DNA from: Sclerotinia nivalis
Lineage: Eukaryota; Ascomycota; Leotiomycetes; Helotiales; Sclerotiniaceae
Assembly (NCBI GenBank): GCA_029531795.1
Contig: JAPEIS010000001.1
Span: 6,262,001-6,326,000 of the forward strand
Direction of reading: 5' to 3'
DNA: 64,000 nucleotides
Shown: positions 36,595-49,902 of the stretch, piece by piece
Layout: each line of letters begins with the position of its first letter
Numbering within the stretch: the first letter of the stretch is position 1
The notes under the pieces: generated by a model
What the model saw: only the letters and a program-made list of their open reading frames with translations
The model's database searches: none
Told to the model about the DNA's origin: nothing
Made by a program: the position numbers and the translations under genes

Positions 36595-38899
36595 TCAAGC
36601 CTTCCGCCTCCGCTTATTACTCGCAATATCATCGTTTATATTCCCACTACTATTGCCACTGCTTATTCCATTTCCCTTCCCATCAACCATCCCATGACCC
36701 TCATCCGCTGGACTCGCCGTCTCACTACTAGCCACAGTCTCCAAAACCCTACCCATTCCATTTCCATTTCCATTACCATCAGTTACCCCATCCATACTCG
36801 CATCAAAATGACTCTCTCCACCTCCATACCCATTTCCATCCACACCATTCCCAAAATCATCAAAGTTAAAATTCGGATTCACCGGACTACTCGCACCATA
36901 AAATGCACCCGAATCCAAAAATTGATCTAAGTCTAGATTTGAATTATGAGGATCGATGGAATCAGTACCGTTAAAATATGAATCGCCTTGAACACCAGGA
37001 ATGGAACCAGAAGGACTGAGAGGTTGAAGGACCGTAGAAAGATTCGCGATACGATCACTTTGTTGATGTTGTAACCTCATCAAGTCATCGATTTCGCTTT
37101 GCGTGTAGGCCATTTGTGCTAAATGGGGAGCTTGAGGTGCTGGGCTTACCAGTGCATTATTGGAACCTGGGGCGGAAGAAGTGCTAGCGATAATATTGAG
37201 CATGTTGCTGCGTTGTTCCGAAGTAAGCGGGGAGTTGCCGTTTGAATTTTCATAGTGAGTCAGCATATCCGGGAATTCCATGGCATTAGCATCAGATCGA
37301 GTTTGTGCATTGGCGTTATTGATCAGGTTTAACATATCCCTCTGTGGTTCAGTTTTCGTTGTCGTGGTATCACTAGGAGATTCGAAAAGTTCCTCAACGG
37401 TTCCAGAACGTGGTGTGGAATATTGATTTCTTGGACTAGAAGCAGCGGGTGAGGGTTCGGAGACGTGACTATTTTCTCGATCCGTAGGCCCTGCTGTCAA
37501 TAATTTTTGTGCTTTGCGTAGAGCCGGACTACCACTCCCAGGAGGTTGCTGTTGTTGAGGAGTCCCTAGATCGCCAATATCTACGACATTGCCTTGTTGT
37601 TGATGTTGACCTTGTTGATTCAAACCACTCTGGAACATTCGAGTAATGTTTTCAGCTCCTTGTCCATCCAAACTTCTGTTATAAACAGTAGCAAGAAATG
37701 TAAGAATAGCATTGATCGAACTTTCATGACGTTCATGAAGATTTTGAAAAGCGATAGCTTGCTGATAGACTTGATTATGATCCTTTCTCAGACGTGTGAT
37801 GGCCTGTGAAATGGCACCTTGTTGCTTTTGAATATCGGACAGCACCAATGCTATCTCTCGTCGTTGTAATGGACCAGATTCTGGCGCAACTGATATTGCT
37901 CGACTTGTGGTTGCATTGTTGGGATAGTTATTCGGTCCAAAATCCTCAATCTCTCTTGCATCATCATCACTTTCTCCATCTACCATCTCCTCGGGTTTTC
38001 CTCTTCCAGACTGTCCCTTTCTAATCTTGTTTGTCCCACCCTTTGGTTTATTAATGAGCCACAAAAGATTTGGATGTCCACGCTTGAAGTAAGGGTTGTA
38101 ATATTCACTAGGGCTCTTATTCTTTCTTTCGCTCGCCTTCATGGAATTATCGGAAAGTCCCACTCTCTTATGGAAACCATACATGTTAAGTTGTCGAACG
38201 AATGAGGCATAATTATTATGCTTGAATAGTTCCGGTATCAAAGTTTTCGCAAACTCATCTTCATCCAACACCACAAATGAATCGCCTCGATCGGACCATC
38301 GTATAAGTTCAGTATTCTTCGATTCATCAAGAAAACTACCGAAGAAAGTTAGCAAACAATTCCTGATGTGAGATTGAAAGGAGGGGCGCTTACCTGCTTA
38401 GCTTCTGCACAAATGGAGGAATTTGCTTTCGTTTTGATTGAGCATCTCTCTTCGCAACCGCAGCCTTCTCCTCCAAAGCTTCAATATCATCATTTTCTCC
38501 ATTCGGCCCATGTCCATTCTGTGAATCCATCATGGTATCGTCTCCATATGGCCAAGGATCACCCGAGTTATCGTACGTCCGCTGCGCGACAAGTTGGCGA
38601 TTATTATTGATATTTGGTCTGCGAGCCAATTGTGTAGAATGAGGTTGCGCGTTAATGGGGTGGTCAAAAGCAGTGGTCGTCTGCGGCAGACCATTTGCTC
38701 CGAAAATATTCATATAATTGCTTGATGTTGGATCCGCATAATTTGGAGTATCGGGGTTTTGATTCCAGCGCAGAAAGTCTGCATTAGGTAGCTGGGTACC
38801 TGCATTGTACGTCTGTGGCATTTGCGGTGTCTGAACAGTCGACGAGGCTCCTGGTGCAGCTCTTTTTCTCGGATTTGTTGAAGGCATATGAGAATACAT
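36595..38899 (-). CDS. HSF1: Heat-shock transcription factor
   Basis: Trimeric nuclear factor that binds GAA/TTC heat-shock elements and controls chaperone genes. Exons (minus) 38899-38394 and 38335-36595 encode 748 aa; a 58-bp intron falls inside the DNA-binding domain. The N-terminal 160 residues are disordered. The winged-helix HSF domain spans about 162-268: IPPFVQKLS, then FLDESKNTELIRWSDRGDSF, the recognition region NYASFVRQLNMYGFHK, and HPNLLWLINKPKG. A heptad-type trimerisation segment lies at about 328-390 (VLSDIQKQQGAISQAITRL onward). The C-terminal half is Asn/Gln/Ser/Gly-rich with acidic patches, a plausible activation region, and ends in the basic NKRRRKA. The frame has no ATG further upstream; ATG at 38887 (MPSTNPRKRAA) is an alternative start and gives 744 aa. 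Confidence 0.95.
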
Positions 38900-40487
38900 T
38901 CGATAAACTTCTGCGCGGTCTGGCGTGGAACTGATCTTTACAGATAGTGTAGGTGTATGCGTGGGTAGAGGTAGAGGTAGAGGTAATGTGGAGGGACGTG
39001 GGTATGTAGGAAAGGAAATCGTCCTGCCGTATCTTACTGCCGTAGCAAACGATAACACGGGTCCAAAGTCGAGGCTACCTGCAGCCTCCCTAGCGGCTTC
39101 AATCAAATCAAAATGCGATGCCAAACTCGAAGGTAAAATGACAACTCTATGGTGGAAAATGTTTGCCCTTTTGCGATTGTCGCGGGAGATTCTGGTAGTG
39201 GCTCGGCGATGAGCAGATGGAAATGTGCAGGAAGGAAAGAAGATATCTATAAATGTTGGAACGCGGGGATCAAAGGTATGGTCGGAAGATATGAGTCAAT
39301 GGTGGATGTGTTGAGATGATTCTTAGAATAACTTCTTGTTCTTAACAAAGGTTGAAGGGGGTTGATGGAAGTAGTGGGGTTATGTATGATGCAAAAGGTG
39401 ATAACCTTCTTCGTTGTGTGTTTGGGAAAGTTTTTAAAAGTTTATTGTTCTTTTTTATTTTTTTATTTTTTTATTCTTTTATTCTTTTTTTTGGGGGGAG
39501 ATTTAAATTGAGACTTTTACTACTATATTTGGAAGTAGAAATCAATTGAATGGGAATTTGAGAATTATGATCATTGGGTAATTGGTAATTTGAGAATTGT
39601 TCCTTTCCTCATAAAATGTTTCATTGAAAGGGAAGAAAAGAGATGGATCCATTGAATAAATTGATGGTAATTCAACTTTGGTAGGGTTAACGTACAAGTA
39701 CCTACAAATTGGTGAAATTTTATGATTTATAATTTATGATTGATGATTTATGGAATTTTGTACTCTTCCCGGAAATATGTCCGGTTTCGTAAAACTCAGA
39801 ACTCAGAACTCAGAACTCAGAACTCAGAACGCAGAACTCAGTAAGGTTAAGGTAAGGTCTATAAAATCTGATCATGATAATGATGACTAATAAATGCAAG
39901 GCTGACAGTTTTACGGGAAGTTACCGCTGAGCACCCAAGACTTTACTAGCTAGACCTTGGGTAAATTTTCATCCCATCTCGTTATCTGTCTATGATATCT
40001 AGGTATCTATTTATAAAGTACTAACCCGTTATTTACTATTTACTATTTACTCAACAACCTAATCCCCATCTCCATAGAACTAAATAACAATAACAATCAA
40101 TAAATTTTCATTCTCATCCCCTCACCTATCAGAGTTGGTATACGTACGTGGTTATGCGTATACGCTCATACACCCATAGAGATACTTTAATGATGTGAGG
40201 AATTAATTATATTTATCTACCCGGTATTCATATGTTCGATATATAGACGATCTTCATTTCACTTTGCTTTGAATTGTATTCTAGAGGACGCATGGAAGGA
40301 TATATTTATTTTTAGCTCCCCTTATCGTAGCCGAAAAAATGTTCCGGCTCTACTACTCTGGGAGGGTAGGTTTGGATCATGTACGCCATGGATCGCATCT
40401 GTCTTGTTGTCATTGTCGCTGGGTCTCTCAATAGCTCATTAAGGGTATCTAAGCTATGCACACCATGCAATTCCCGATTCCAATCTT
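38900..40487. other. HSF1 upstream and CWC27 downstream region
   Basis: No gene. The HSF1 frame stays open without an ATG to about 39124. A T-rich stretch lies at 39440-39490, and a seven-copy heptamer repeat at 39793-39841. Confidence 0.6.
39793..39841. repeat. 7-bp tandem repeat (AACTCAG)7
   Basis: Seven contiguous copies, one carrying AACGCAG. It lies about 900 bp upstream of the HSF1 start. Confidence 0.92.
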
Positions 40488-42122
40488 CTACTTAGCTCCT
40501 CTCCCAGCCAACGCCGATCCTCTCGCCAATTTCTCATTCCTCTTAATATCCCATTCCCTTCCCGTTGAACCTCCAGCCTTCGCTTCCCTCTTCGCCTTCA
40601 TTTCCTCCTTCAGCGTTTTAGCTTTCTCTCTGGGGTCGATAACCACTAATTCATCCTCAGCTTTCTTCCTATAACTAAGATCCTTGCCTAATTTATCTTC
40701 CTTAAAACTTAATGCATGTGACATCCATCCCTTATCATTAAAATCGACATCCTCTTCTTCTTTCCCTTGCGCTTCCCACGATTGACAAGACTGACAATTC
40801 GCGATGAAGTGTAAATCACATAATGCAGCTTCTTCGTCATCAGCAGTTCCATTTTCACCGGGCTTGGCTTCAGCATCTTCGTGTGATACAGGTTTAGCTA
40901 CTTCCTTTTCAGGAGGTGCAGCTTCTAACTTTTCTCGAAATGCTCGTAGGATATCTAGGGACGCTTGATCGTTACTAGTATTTGACTTCCCATTCGCTTT
41001 ACGTTTTCGTCCACGAACCGATTTTGCTGGTATCATTGCTTCTAAAGCAGATTTCTTCTTTTCAGGCTCAGGAGCCGTTTGAACATTTCGTTTCATGGAT
41101 GCTTTGAGTTCTGCGATTTGTGCATTTGTTCGGTCTAGCAAAGAGGTAACCTTTTGAACTTGAGGTTCTGGAGAGGAGGAAATATCTCGATCAAATTTTG
41201 CGGCTCTATTGGGCAAGGATTTAGGAGATGCTCTTGCTTCTGGTTCTGGCGATGATTTGGGAGATTCTGATGATCGTGGTTTTGGTGCTTTCCTTTTCGA
41301 CGCAGGTTTGGCCTTGAGTCCCAATTCGGGTTCAATATCTGGAGTTTCATCATCCATCACAATCCTCGTATCAAACTTCGCCTTTTTCTTAACCACCGGT
41401 TCCTCCACACCCCCCTCTCCATCGTCCCCGAAACTCAACAATTGTTTCCCCGCTTTCCTCTTCTTCTTCTTCTCCGGGGCCTTCTTCTCAGGCATCGCAG
41501 TTTTTGCAATCCTCTCCCTCCTAACCATATCCTTAAACGGATTAACCAAAATCTCTACCCCAGTAATCTTCGTAGGATACAACGGTCTCTCCCCATCTCC
41601 GCACTCCGCCTCCCCCATCCTCGCCAAGTTGTATATAGTTTCTCCCTCCACGCGTCCAAACAGAGTATTCTTCCCCGTCAACTCCGGGGTATCTCCCAGA
41701 GTCAGAAAAAACTGACTCCCATTCGTATCCTTCCCTTCATTTGCCATCCCCAACAATCCTCTTCTATTGTACTTTATCCTACTATGAAACTCATCCTTAA
41801 ATCCAACCCCTCTCGGTCCCGCATTCTGACCTTTTCGCTCTTCCATAGGCCATATACCATTTTCCTCGGAAAATTCGCCGCCATCATAGATAGATTCTCC
41901 ACCAGATCCAGTACCAGTAGGATCACCACCCTGTAGAATGAAGCCCGGTACTAGTCGATGAAAGATAGTATTGTCATAGTAACCATCGAGGCAATGTTGC
42001 AGAAAATTACGACATGCTAAGGGAACTTGTTGCGCCCAAAGCTCGAGAGAGATATCGCCGGATGTGGTATGGAGAATACATGATGCGGAAGGTTGGGGCT
42101 CGAGATTATAAAGTGATGACAT
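40488..42122 (-). CDS. CWC27: Spliceosome-associated cyclophilin CWC27 (peptidyl-prolyl isomerase family)
   Basis: Single-exon gene encoding 544 aa. Residues about 10-190 are a cyclophilin domain: ISLELWAQQVPLACRNFL, then FHRLVPGFILQGGDPTGTG, GLLGMANEGKDTNGSQFF and NTLFGRVEGE. In CWC27, unlike typical cyclophilins, the domain continues into ILVNPFKDMVRRE and a long basic, Lys/Ala/Pro-rich tail. CWC27 joins the spliceosome at activation with CWC22 and is often catalytically weak. The tail has many Ser-Pro sites and three short conserved-looking patches near the end, including DLHFIANCQSCQSWE and KGWMSHALSFKEDK. The start ATG at 42122 is immediately followed by family-like sequence (LEPQPSASCILHTTSG). 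The absence of introns is notable for a gene of this length here. Confidence 0.93.
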   Translation of the reverse strand: MSSLYNLEPQPSASCILHTTSGDISLELWAQQVPLACRNFLQHCLDGYYDNTIFHRLVPGFILQGGDPTGTGSGGESIYDGGEFSEENGIWPMEERKGQNAGPRGVGFKDEFHSRIKYNRRGLLGMANEGKDTNGSQFFLTLGDTPELTGKNTLFGRVEGETIYNLARMGEAECGDGERPLYPTKITGVEILVNPFKDMVRRERIAKTAMPEKKAPEKKKKRKAGKQLLSFGDDGEGGVEEPVVKKKAKFDTRIVMDDETPDIEPELGLKAKPASKRKAPKPRSSESPKSSPEPEARASPKSLPNRAAKFDRDISSSPEPQVQKVTSLLDRTNAQIAELKASMKRNVQTAPEPEKKKSALEAMIPAKSVRGRKRKANGKSNTSNDQASLDILRAFREKLEAAPPEKEVAKPVSHEDAEAKPGENGTADDEEAALCDLHFIANCQSCQSWEAQGKEEEDVDFNDKGWMSHALSFKEDKLGKDLSYRKKAEDELVVIDPREKAKTLKEEMKAKREAKAGGSTGREWDIKRNEKLARGSALAGRGAK

Positions 42123-43584
42123 ATTTGGATATTGGAAGGAAATGGCAAGACCAGCAAATTAATGAGGCCTTGATGGGTGCGATGGAAAGATGTTGATAAA
42201 TTATTTGACTTCGTCTGAGGTAAATTTCAATGGAGCTTGAGCTTGAGCTCGAGCTTGCTTATAATGCCTAATATACGAGGCATGATATCAAGCCTTCAGC
42301 TGAGTGAGAGTCGAATAACCAATTAAAAGTCATTTCAAATTTATAAGCCACCATCTCTATCCACCACAAATACCAATTCCACCATCCAAAATTCCCATTT
42401 GTAAATCCCATCTATAACAAAACCCGAAAATTCCATTCATCATCAACAAAACCATCTCTGTGAGTACTTCTATCAAATTTAAAGAATTCGGATGTTTATT
42501 TGCCTCCCGTATGGATCGGAGTCAAAGATAGCGGTAAGGGAAAGGTAAATATTTGGGATCGATTTACTGAAAGGGAAATCTATAGTCCATTTGATGAGGG
42601 AATGGGAAAGTCAAAATTGTCAAGGAAAATTCACAAATGGCATGATGATAAATCAAATAGTAGATGATGAGTGATTGTTTTCCCTATATCCTATTATCCC
42701 CCACCACCAGACGCCATGATAACATGATAATATCAGTTGCAGCACAAATTCAAGCGCAAAAAGATGCATCGGATTCCTACTCTCCCTTTCATCCAATCAG
42801 AAGAACCTGGATCCAATGCACCTTGAAATCAAACATGCACCCATGGCATTCAACCCCAACCTCCCCCTTTCCCCTCCCAAACTAATAGCCCCAGCAACAA
42901 CAGTACAAGAATTTTCAAACTTCGATGAGCAACATGAGTAGCAAACAATTAAAGTACAATGATTCCATATCCCCCAGTCAGCCCTACAAATTCAACTCGA
43001 GATCCAGCGAGTAGGTGTTGGTGTTGGTTTAGTCGATATCTGGAACTTGTAGACCAAGGTACTTTTTATAATTTTATAGCGTGACGGGACGTTACAATCG
43101 TCAATCGTGTGTGGAAAATGGGGTGTGGCAGACCCTTATTATTATTTGATGTCCAAAGACGTTAAAATAATCCGAATCCTTGTTTTTGATGGATACCGGA
43201 AGGAAGTCATAGTAGCGTTATCGTCAAGGTTGCCCTGTCGATTTAATGGTATCCTGGTTGATTCGTTATGTCGTCGTTCGCGGAAGCCAATCGGTGATAA
43301 TATTAAGCAAAACGCGTATATACCGCGATACAAAATGAGTCTAGAGCGCAGGTGCTCCCAGATGAGAAATCGAGGTCACAAATGTAATTACAGTAACAAG
43401 AGCCGAGTTGACGAGCCTATTGAAGGCAATCGAAGGCTCTAAGAAAGATTGCATGAAAGGGAACGGGCTCCCGCGGGGAATGACAAACTAAATATCGCTG
43501 CCAGTAACGTGACGTTTTAATACGTAGGAATAGATCGCGTCAGTAGCTCTAATGTTCATAACGTCGTAAATCTCTTCAAGAGTA
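42123..43584. other. Intergenic region between CWC27 and the Pin4-like gene
   Basis: No gene could be supported. ORFs of 60-110 codons (for example 43107-43442) lack a true ATG start or a recognisable composition. The part near 43585 is presumably the 3' end of the RRM/R3H transcript. Confidence 0.5.
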
Positions 43585-45651
43585 TTACATGAATCGAGAA
43601 GCGGAGGTGAAGCCGTTTCGCTCGGATGAATCTGTCATTCAGTTAGCTTGAAATACTTTAATGATAGTTTCCACAACTTACCGTCACTGCCTTTGCTAGC
43701 ATGGCCGTTCTGTCTATTGCGAGAAAATCCAGAACCCCATTGGTCACTGGTAGGACCTCTTGGTTGTCTCTCTGGAACTGCACTCGAACCGCTTCTGGAG
43801 CTGTCTTCGAGGTTTCCATTAACTGGACGCTGGCTTCCAATAGGACCAGCATTTGATGTGTAGTTATCTCTCTCCTGGCCAATACGTCCAGGTACGGTTG
43901 AACGAGGTTGACGATCATATCCAAGTGACATGTTACTCATGCCGTTGGCAAGGAATGTGTCCTCTCTAAGGCCTAATGGTCCTGCTGATGTAGGCGTCAA
44001 GCTGGGAGTTCCGCCTGTAACCGATCCGAGACCGTAATCATTGCCTTGGAATCTGGCGATGTTCTGGCTCAAATTAGCTGGGAAGCTCGCTGACGATGGC
44101 ACAGGTGATGGCGAATAAGAGCGCAGGTCGGCGAACGATTTCGCGGCTCGTAGACTTTGACCGCCATTAATTAGGTCACGTACCCCTGGGGAGCCTGGAA
44201 TATCCAGAAGGCCGGAACCCTGTCGGCCGAGTGTATGCATTTGGTAAGCAGCATCGTTGGCTCGTTGTTCGCTGAAGTCGATTGTCGCAGCTCGGTTAAG
44301 CCCACGACGTTGGGATTCATTGTAATATCCAGCTTGAATTTGATTCAAAGGTGGGCTGGTATGCTTGGTCTTGATTATTTGCACTTGACGCAGCTCTCCG
44401 TGTCCTTGCGAATGGTGGTCTAGTCCCATGTTATGTGCCAAAGTATGAATGATTCTACGATCCGCGGGAGAAACCGTAGGTGCGAAGGTATAAGCTTCCC
44501 TCTCAGGATCATTCTTGAAGAGAAGAAGCTCAGTGTAATAACCTAATGTCGTTGGATCATTTAGATCATATTCTGCAACAAAAATGTTAGTTCAGTGATT
44601 ATGCGCGCGAGAGAAAAATCAGTACTTACCTGCGGTGTTACTATTAGGTGTGACAACATTTTGACGCATGTTTACAGGTGAAGGGGATGTTGTTCTTAGG
44701 CCAGAATTCATCGAAGTCATAGATCCCGCAGTATGAAGGGAGCTTGTGGAAATCATGTTTGGTGCGCGATGTTGCTCCTCTAGTTGACCTCGTCTTTCTC
44801 TCTTATCGCGTTCAATTCGATCGCGCTCCGCCGCTGGAAGCATCTTCTTATACTCAACTCTAAGCTTTCGTCCTTGCAAGTCCATATGGTTCAATGCATC
44901 AATGACTTGTTGCGTTTCGCGAGCGTCGGTGAAGTTAGCGAATGCCAACCCCCTGAAAACACCATTATCAAAGTGATAATTAAAGGCATACGGTAATGGC
45001 AACCCCATGTTAGACATCATTTCTGTCAATTGTTCTTTCTTAACAGCAAAAGGGATGTTCTTGATAACGATAGCGGTTGGAATAAGCTCTTCGTGGTCGC
45101 TCTGCTGATTTGGAGGTGGTGGTGAACGATGGGAATGTTGAGGTTGCTCAAACATGCCAGACAGATTATTATGCTGTTGCAAGCTTGTTTGAGTAATAGG
45201 ACCACCAAGGGAAGGATTGCCTGAATTCATCCAGGTCTATAAAATGTCAGTTCAATTCGAGAGCGCGCAAAAAGTGTTGATCAAAAAAGTGTAAAAAGGG
45301 GTAACATACAGATGGGATTTCAGCTCTGCGAGCTTGTTGTTGAGGTCTCATACGACCTGCTGCTCCCATTGTGCTAGCTCCATTTGCACCTCCATAGTTC
45401 CATGTCTGACTCTCGTAGGCATAATTAATGTTGCTGGAAGGACCTCTATAACCGGCCTGATTTCCGTTATATTGCGGAGCTTCATCAGAAGCGTAAAGTC
45501 CTCCTCCATTTTGAAGAGGTGCTTGATAATTATCCATAAATTGTCGCGACGTTTGGCGATTAAGCGTCATGTTGCCATAAGCTCGACTCGACGCTGGTGA
45601 TCGATTCGGCGGGTAATCCTGGAACATCTCGGAATACTGTTGACTCATCAT
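43585..45651 (-). CDS. RRM + R3H RNA-binding protein, Pin4/Cip1/Cip2 family
   Basis: Exons (minus) 45651-45310, 45236-44630, 44572-43682 and 43631-43585 encode 628 aa. Introns of 73, 57 and 50 bp have canonical ends, the last with CTAACTGAATGACAG. The fourth exon adds the short tail DSSERNGFTSASRFM and is inferred from splice consensus and frame. An RRM spans about 168-243, with RNP2 IVIKNI and RNP1 RGLAFANF. A basic linker (AERDRIERDKRERR) and an R3H domain at about 330-385 (DRRIIHTLAHNMGLDHHSQG) follow. The C-terminal half is Ser/Gly/Asn-rich with many phosphorylatable sites. Yeast Pin4 and fission-yeast Cip1/Cip2 have this RRM-R3H order and act in checkpoint, cell-wall or stress mRNA control. 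The family is clear; function in this fungus is inferred. Confidence 0.9.
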
Positions 45652-48600
45652 GAGCGGCAGATAGTTTTGAGTTGTGAAGAAACAGAAATGAAAAGTTTGT
45701 TGTTGTGATGCAAGGAGCCGGTGGCACGCTTGTCAAAGCTTTAATCTCAAATGTCGGCACAATAACCAAAGTTTTTTGTTAAAAAAAGAGATCCGGGTGG
45801 TGATATCTAGCACAAAACCAAGGGGAAGATTTGTTCGCGGATATGTGTATAAGTAACCCGAGGGTTTTATCAAGCTTTAAAGATATGTTGTTGTAGTTTG
45901 TTAAAATTATTTTCGTTATGGGTGGTGGTTGAGTAATAATCCTGATGATACGGTAGGTATTTCGTACTGGGGGTTTCTCCTTACTGTGGGGAGATTGCGA
46001 CAAGAACTTGATTGGGGCTCTTGAATAGTCTTGTTGCTATTGTAATTGTAAACTTGAAGAATATTTTAAAGTGCCGATTTGAACATTATGTTGAAGGAAG
46101 AGAATAAAAAACTTTGAAATGTCAAGAATATTTGAAGTTTTTTGTTTATTTTTTTAAAACTTGACGTTGGTGAGTTTATGAGTAGAAAGGGTGAAGAGGG
46201 AAGAGGGAAGACTTTCTGGGAAATGATTGGGAGTTTAATGGAAGGGGGAGAAATCTGCTTTAATGATTTATTAAGTTGGGAGAGGCAGAAAGTAACTGCT
46301 TCGTAAGCTAAACTTTAATTGGATTAGTTGGTTTATTAGGCACTAAAACCATCACCATTCCCATTCATCATCCACCATCGGTTCAAATGATCATAAAATG
46401 AAGGGGAAGGGGAAAAAAAGGTTCGACTCTGAGAATGGGGATGAAATAAATGACAATTAATGAATGAGACGAATGAAATGAATTTAGATGATTTCCTATC
46501 TAGGATTCAACTTTTAATAATATAATTAAAGGAGTTTTTTGGGGATTTTTCTCTAATAAACGATCTTGAGGTGTAGGTAGGAAGATCAAGGTAGGTAGAT
46601 AACTGAAAAATGTATCAATGATTTCATCAATCGACAAGACAAATAAAGTAGATGGGTGAGTACTGGCTTAATATCAAAAAGAAAGGTATTCAATAGGTTT
46701 TTCTATTGCTTTCTATACTGTCTATTTGGATCAACAGATGCTATAGGATTTACTTTCAAGTACAGGAGGAATATAACCTGTCCAGATGATTCAATATTTA
46801 AATTTGCTTTTTTCTTTTTTCTTCTTGATTTTATACTTTCGTTCCTATACTAATTCATTCCTCCCCTCATTTTGATCAATACTGGATATATGTCAAGTCC
46901 CCGATATAGATAAGATACACACCAGAAGATCTAAAGGACGAGAGAGAAAGTTTAGGGTATTTGTCGGGTCTGTACTCTAGTGAACCAAAAGTAAGGAACC
47001 GAAAGAACCTGTTTGCTTGGGATTGATAGTGATACAAAAATTGGTGGCTCCGATTATCGATTATGTTGAGTTCAAATGTTGTGAAGCATGATATCTTGAA
47101 GGAGTAGGTTCTACTTTGTATATCATCCGAACCTTGAATAAACCTTGAAAGCTGTCACGAAATAATTCCTATTCATGTCAGAGCCATTGGGATGGGAATG
47201 CAAAATGAGGCTGTTCAGACGATATCACATCACAGGAGTGAGTGACAATATGTTACAGAGTATAATTTTCACGTACTGCGATAGCTAAACAACCAAACTA
47301 CTGGATATCCTTCCTTTATTGGCCCCAGGATTGAATTCGGCATTTATTAGCTAGCTATAAGCTATTGGAAGTTTACGAAGTATAGAGATGTCAACTGAAG
47401 GCCCAAACATATTCATTCAACTACTCAACCGCTTGCTTTCATGATGATAGTATTCCTTCGGAAGTTCGGTGGTAGAACTCGGTGCATTTCTCAATATCAA
47501 ATTTGACTTTATCACTATCAAATAATCAAATATGATCAGAATTATATTCATGCATCATGAACTTTTCATTGGTTTATGTGGGACAGACTTGCAGTGAACA
47601 TGTCAGATTTATGTCAAATGCAATCCAATCCATAGGTAAATCGAGTACGGACTCCTCGATCCATCGCATATTCCGTACTTCCATTCTCCTCCGAAAACAA
47701 CTACCTTGCTACCTAGCTAAAAGGGTCAGAGATTAGCCCTCCTAACGGTACAAAGTCTATGAACCAATTTTCGTGAAATCGGCATTAGGAAATAGTAGTA
47801 TTCGAGATGCCTTTAGATGCAAGTCATGGATGGGGGATAATTACCGGGAAGTGGATCACAATCAATCCACAAACAGATGTTCCATCTGTTCCGTACCAAA
47901 CTATTCAATTTTGATATATTAAAAAGTCTCCATAGATCTTTTAGGAGAAGCTTCTGATAGACTTCTTTTTTTCTTATTCTCCAGAAATACTCGTATGCCC
48001 TGTAGGGCAATCAAATCACAATTTGTTCGAATAGAGTAGAAAGGACAAAAGCCTTGAATCGAGTAAAGAAATCTTTCGTTGATTGATAAAAGCCTTTCTT
48101 GGTGTTACATCTACCGTAAAAGCCAAAAACCTTATTAGAAACAGAACAAAGCAAAACAAAACAAAAGGAAAAAGAAAAAAGAAAATAATCCCAAGAAATT
48201 CATACAAAATATGAAACCTTCAAACAATGATTCCTTTTTGATTATCTTCACAATCAACTACAACTCCGTATACTATCACAATTAACCCACCTCCAACTCT
48301 CGCCCCCGTCCTCCCTATCTCACCGTCCTACATCTCACAATTACAAACTTATTGTTCCCATCGAAATGACACTCACTCTTACACAATCCACTCTGCCGGT
48401 TTTCTTTACCTTCTAGAATACGAAGAACCGAGATTCTCATTTCGGAATAAATGTATTCGAATTCCAGTACCAAATAAATCGGGAACTCCCAATTCGAAAT
48501 GGGTCGAGGCCCGGGCATATATTTACATTGTTTCTAACACACGACCAATCAAATCACAGGAAGAAAATACCATTGCTCACCGCAAAGATTTGATTCGATT

Positions 48601-49869
48601 GGAAAAATCCTGGATCTCGAACCCCTTTTTCTCAAGGATCCATCATACTCAATCAAGTTAATATCTACTGCGGGGCGAACCGATATACCGATGATCAAAC
48701 ATTTATATACTAAAGGCTAAAGGGACATGATGTGGTCTGTTCGCAACGATTTCCTTTTGGTCCCCTATTTTCGTTACCAACTTCTCTTTCCTATGCACCT
48801 TTGCTGCCAGGGCTAAGGAGTCATTCAACCCTTTGGTCTATTGGACTTCCAATTCTCGAAGGAGAAGTTCATTTCCATTATCGTTCTATTAATCCCTGGA
48901 TAATCAAAACTTGCGACATTTCAAGACATTAAACCGGGACCGAAATATGGTATCATCATTTATCATTTTGAGGCGTTCTTCAAAAGGGAATCAAACGGAC
49001 GCGAAGTCAACCAAATCATCCAACGACGGCAGATAGAATCAGGCCATCGCATTCTTTCATCGACCAACAGGTTCAACAGTTTCCTCCTCCCCCAATCGGA
49101 AACAAAATGTCAAATATCCCGTTTAAAAAGGCTGAAATGATAAGAAACCGAAACCACTATCAATATCAAAAGACGAGAAATTATCTGACAGGTAAGTAAT
49201 CGTTGCAATGTTTCCAACTTGCAGATGTCCCTTGTTTTCTTACATTATCCGGTTTGGCTCGTCGGTACCATTTTGGTCATGTGATGTATTGAAGAATATC
49301 TTCAGGTCAGTCCAACCGTTGGTTGGCAATTCAGAAGTAAATTACGAGGATTCCGAGCCTGGGAGTTTTACTTCAGATTTATTGGTGTACGTCAAAATAA
49401 TTTAAAAACTGTTGGGGGTCACACATTTTGTCTGTCATACTGCATAGTCGCAATTTTGAGAACTTCGAGTTGGCTTAATTCATTATCAATGGCAAGTTTT
49501 CCTATGATCATGAAGCTGGAAGAGTGGGTCAAACTCCATCAAATATCATCATCAGCGGAGACCTATACTCGAGGAGGGATCATCATATTGCTGTCGATCC
49601 CGCTGCAAACCTTTATCTCATACAGGAGGAAGGACCCCCGAGCTGCGATCACCAACAGCTTTGAGATAGTAGTGATCTGTGCGGTAAATGATGATGTCGT
49701 GAATTCAAACTTGGAAATCTAAGTTCGCGTCTGTGTACCAATAGGCGCGTTGATTGCCAATTGATGCTTTGATCTTAATGATCCCATCATCGTGAGAAAA
49801 CAGGCTATCATCATGTCATTTTGTGTCACTGCCATCACTCAAGCCTCCACGCGAAGGTTATCTTCCCTG

Positions 49870-49902
49870 CCGCCTGGGAAGTACCTCAATACTTCCGGGC
49901 GG
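49870..49902. other. GC-rich hairpin in non-coding DNA
   Basis: CCGCCTGGGAAGTA is followed by a 6-base spacer CCTCAA and then TACTTCCGGGCGG, a nearly perfect complement (one extra or mismatched base). It stands out in AT-rich surroundings. It could be an RNA structure or the remains of an inverted-repeat element. Confidence 0.6.

Noticed and set aside
43107..43442. 111-codon plus-strand ORF
   Set aside because: Starts at GTG, lies next to the 3' end of the RRM/R3H gene, and has no domain-like composition.
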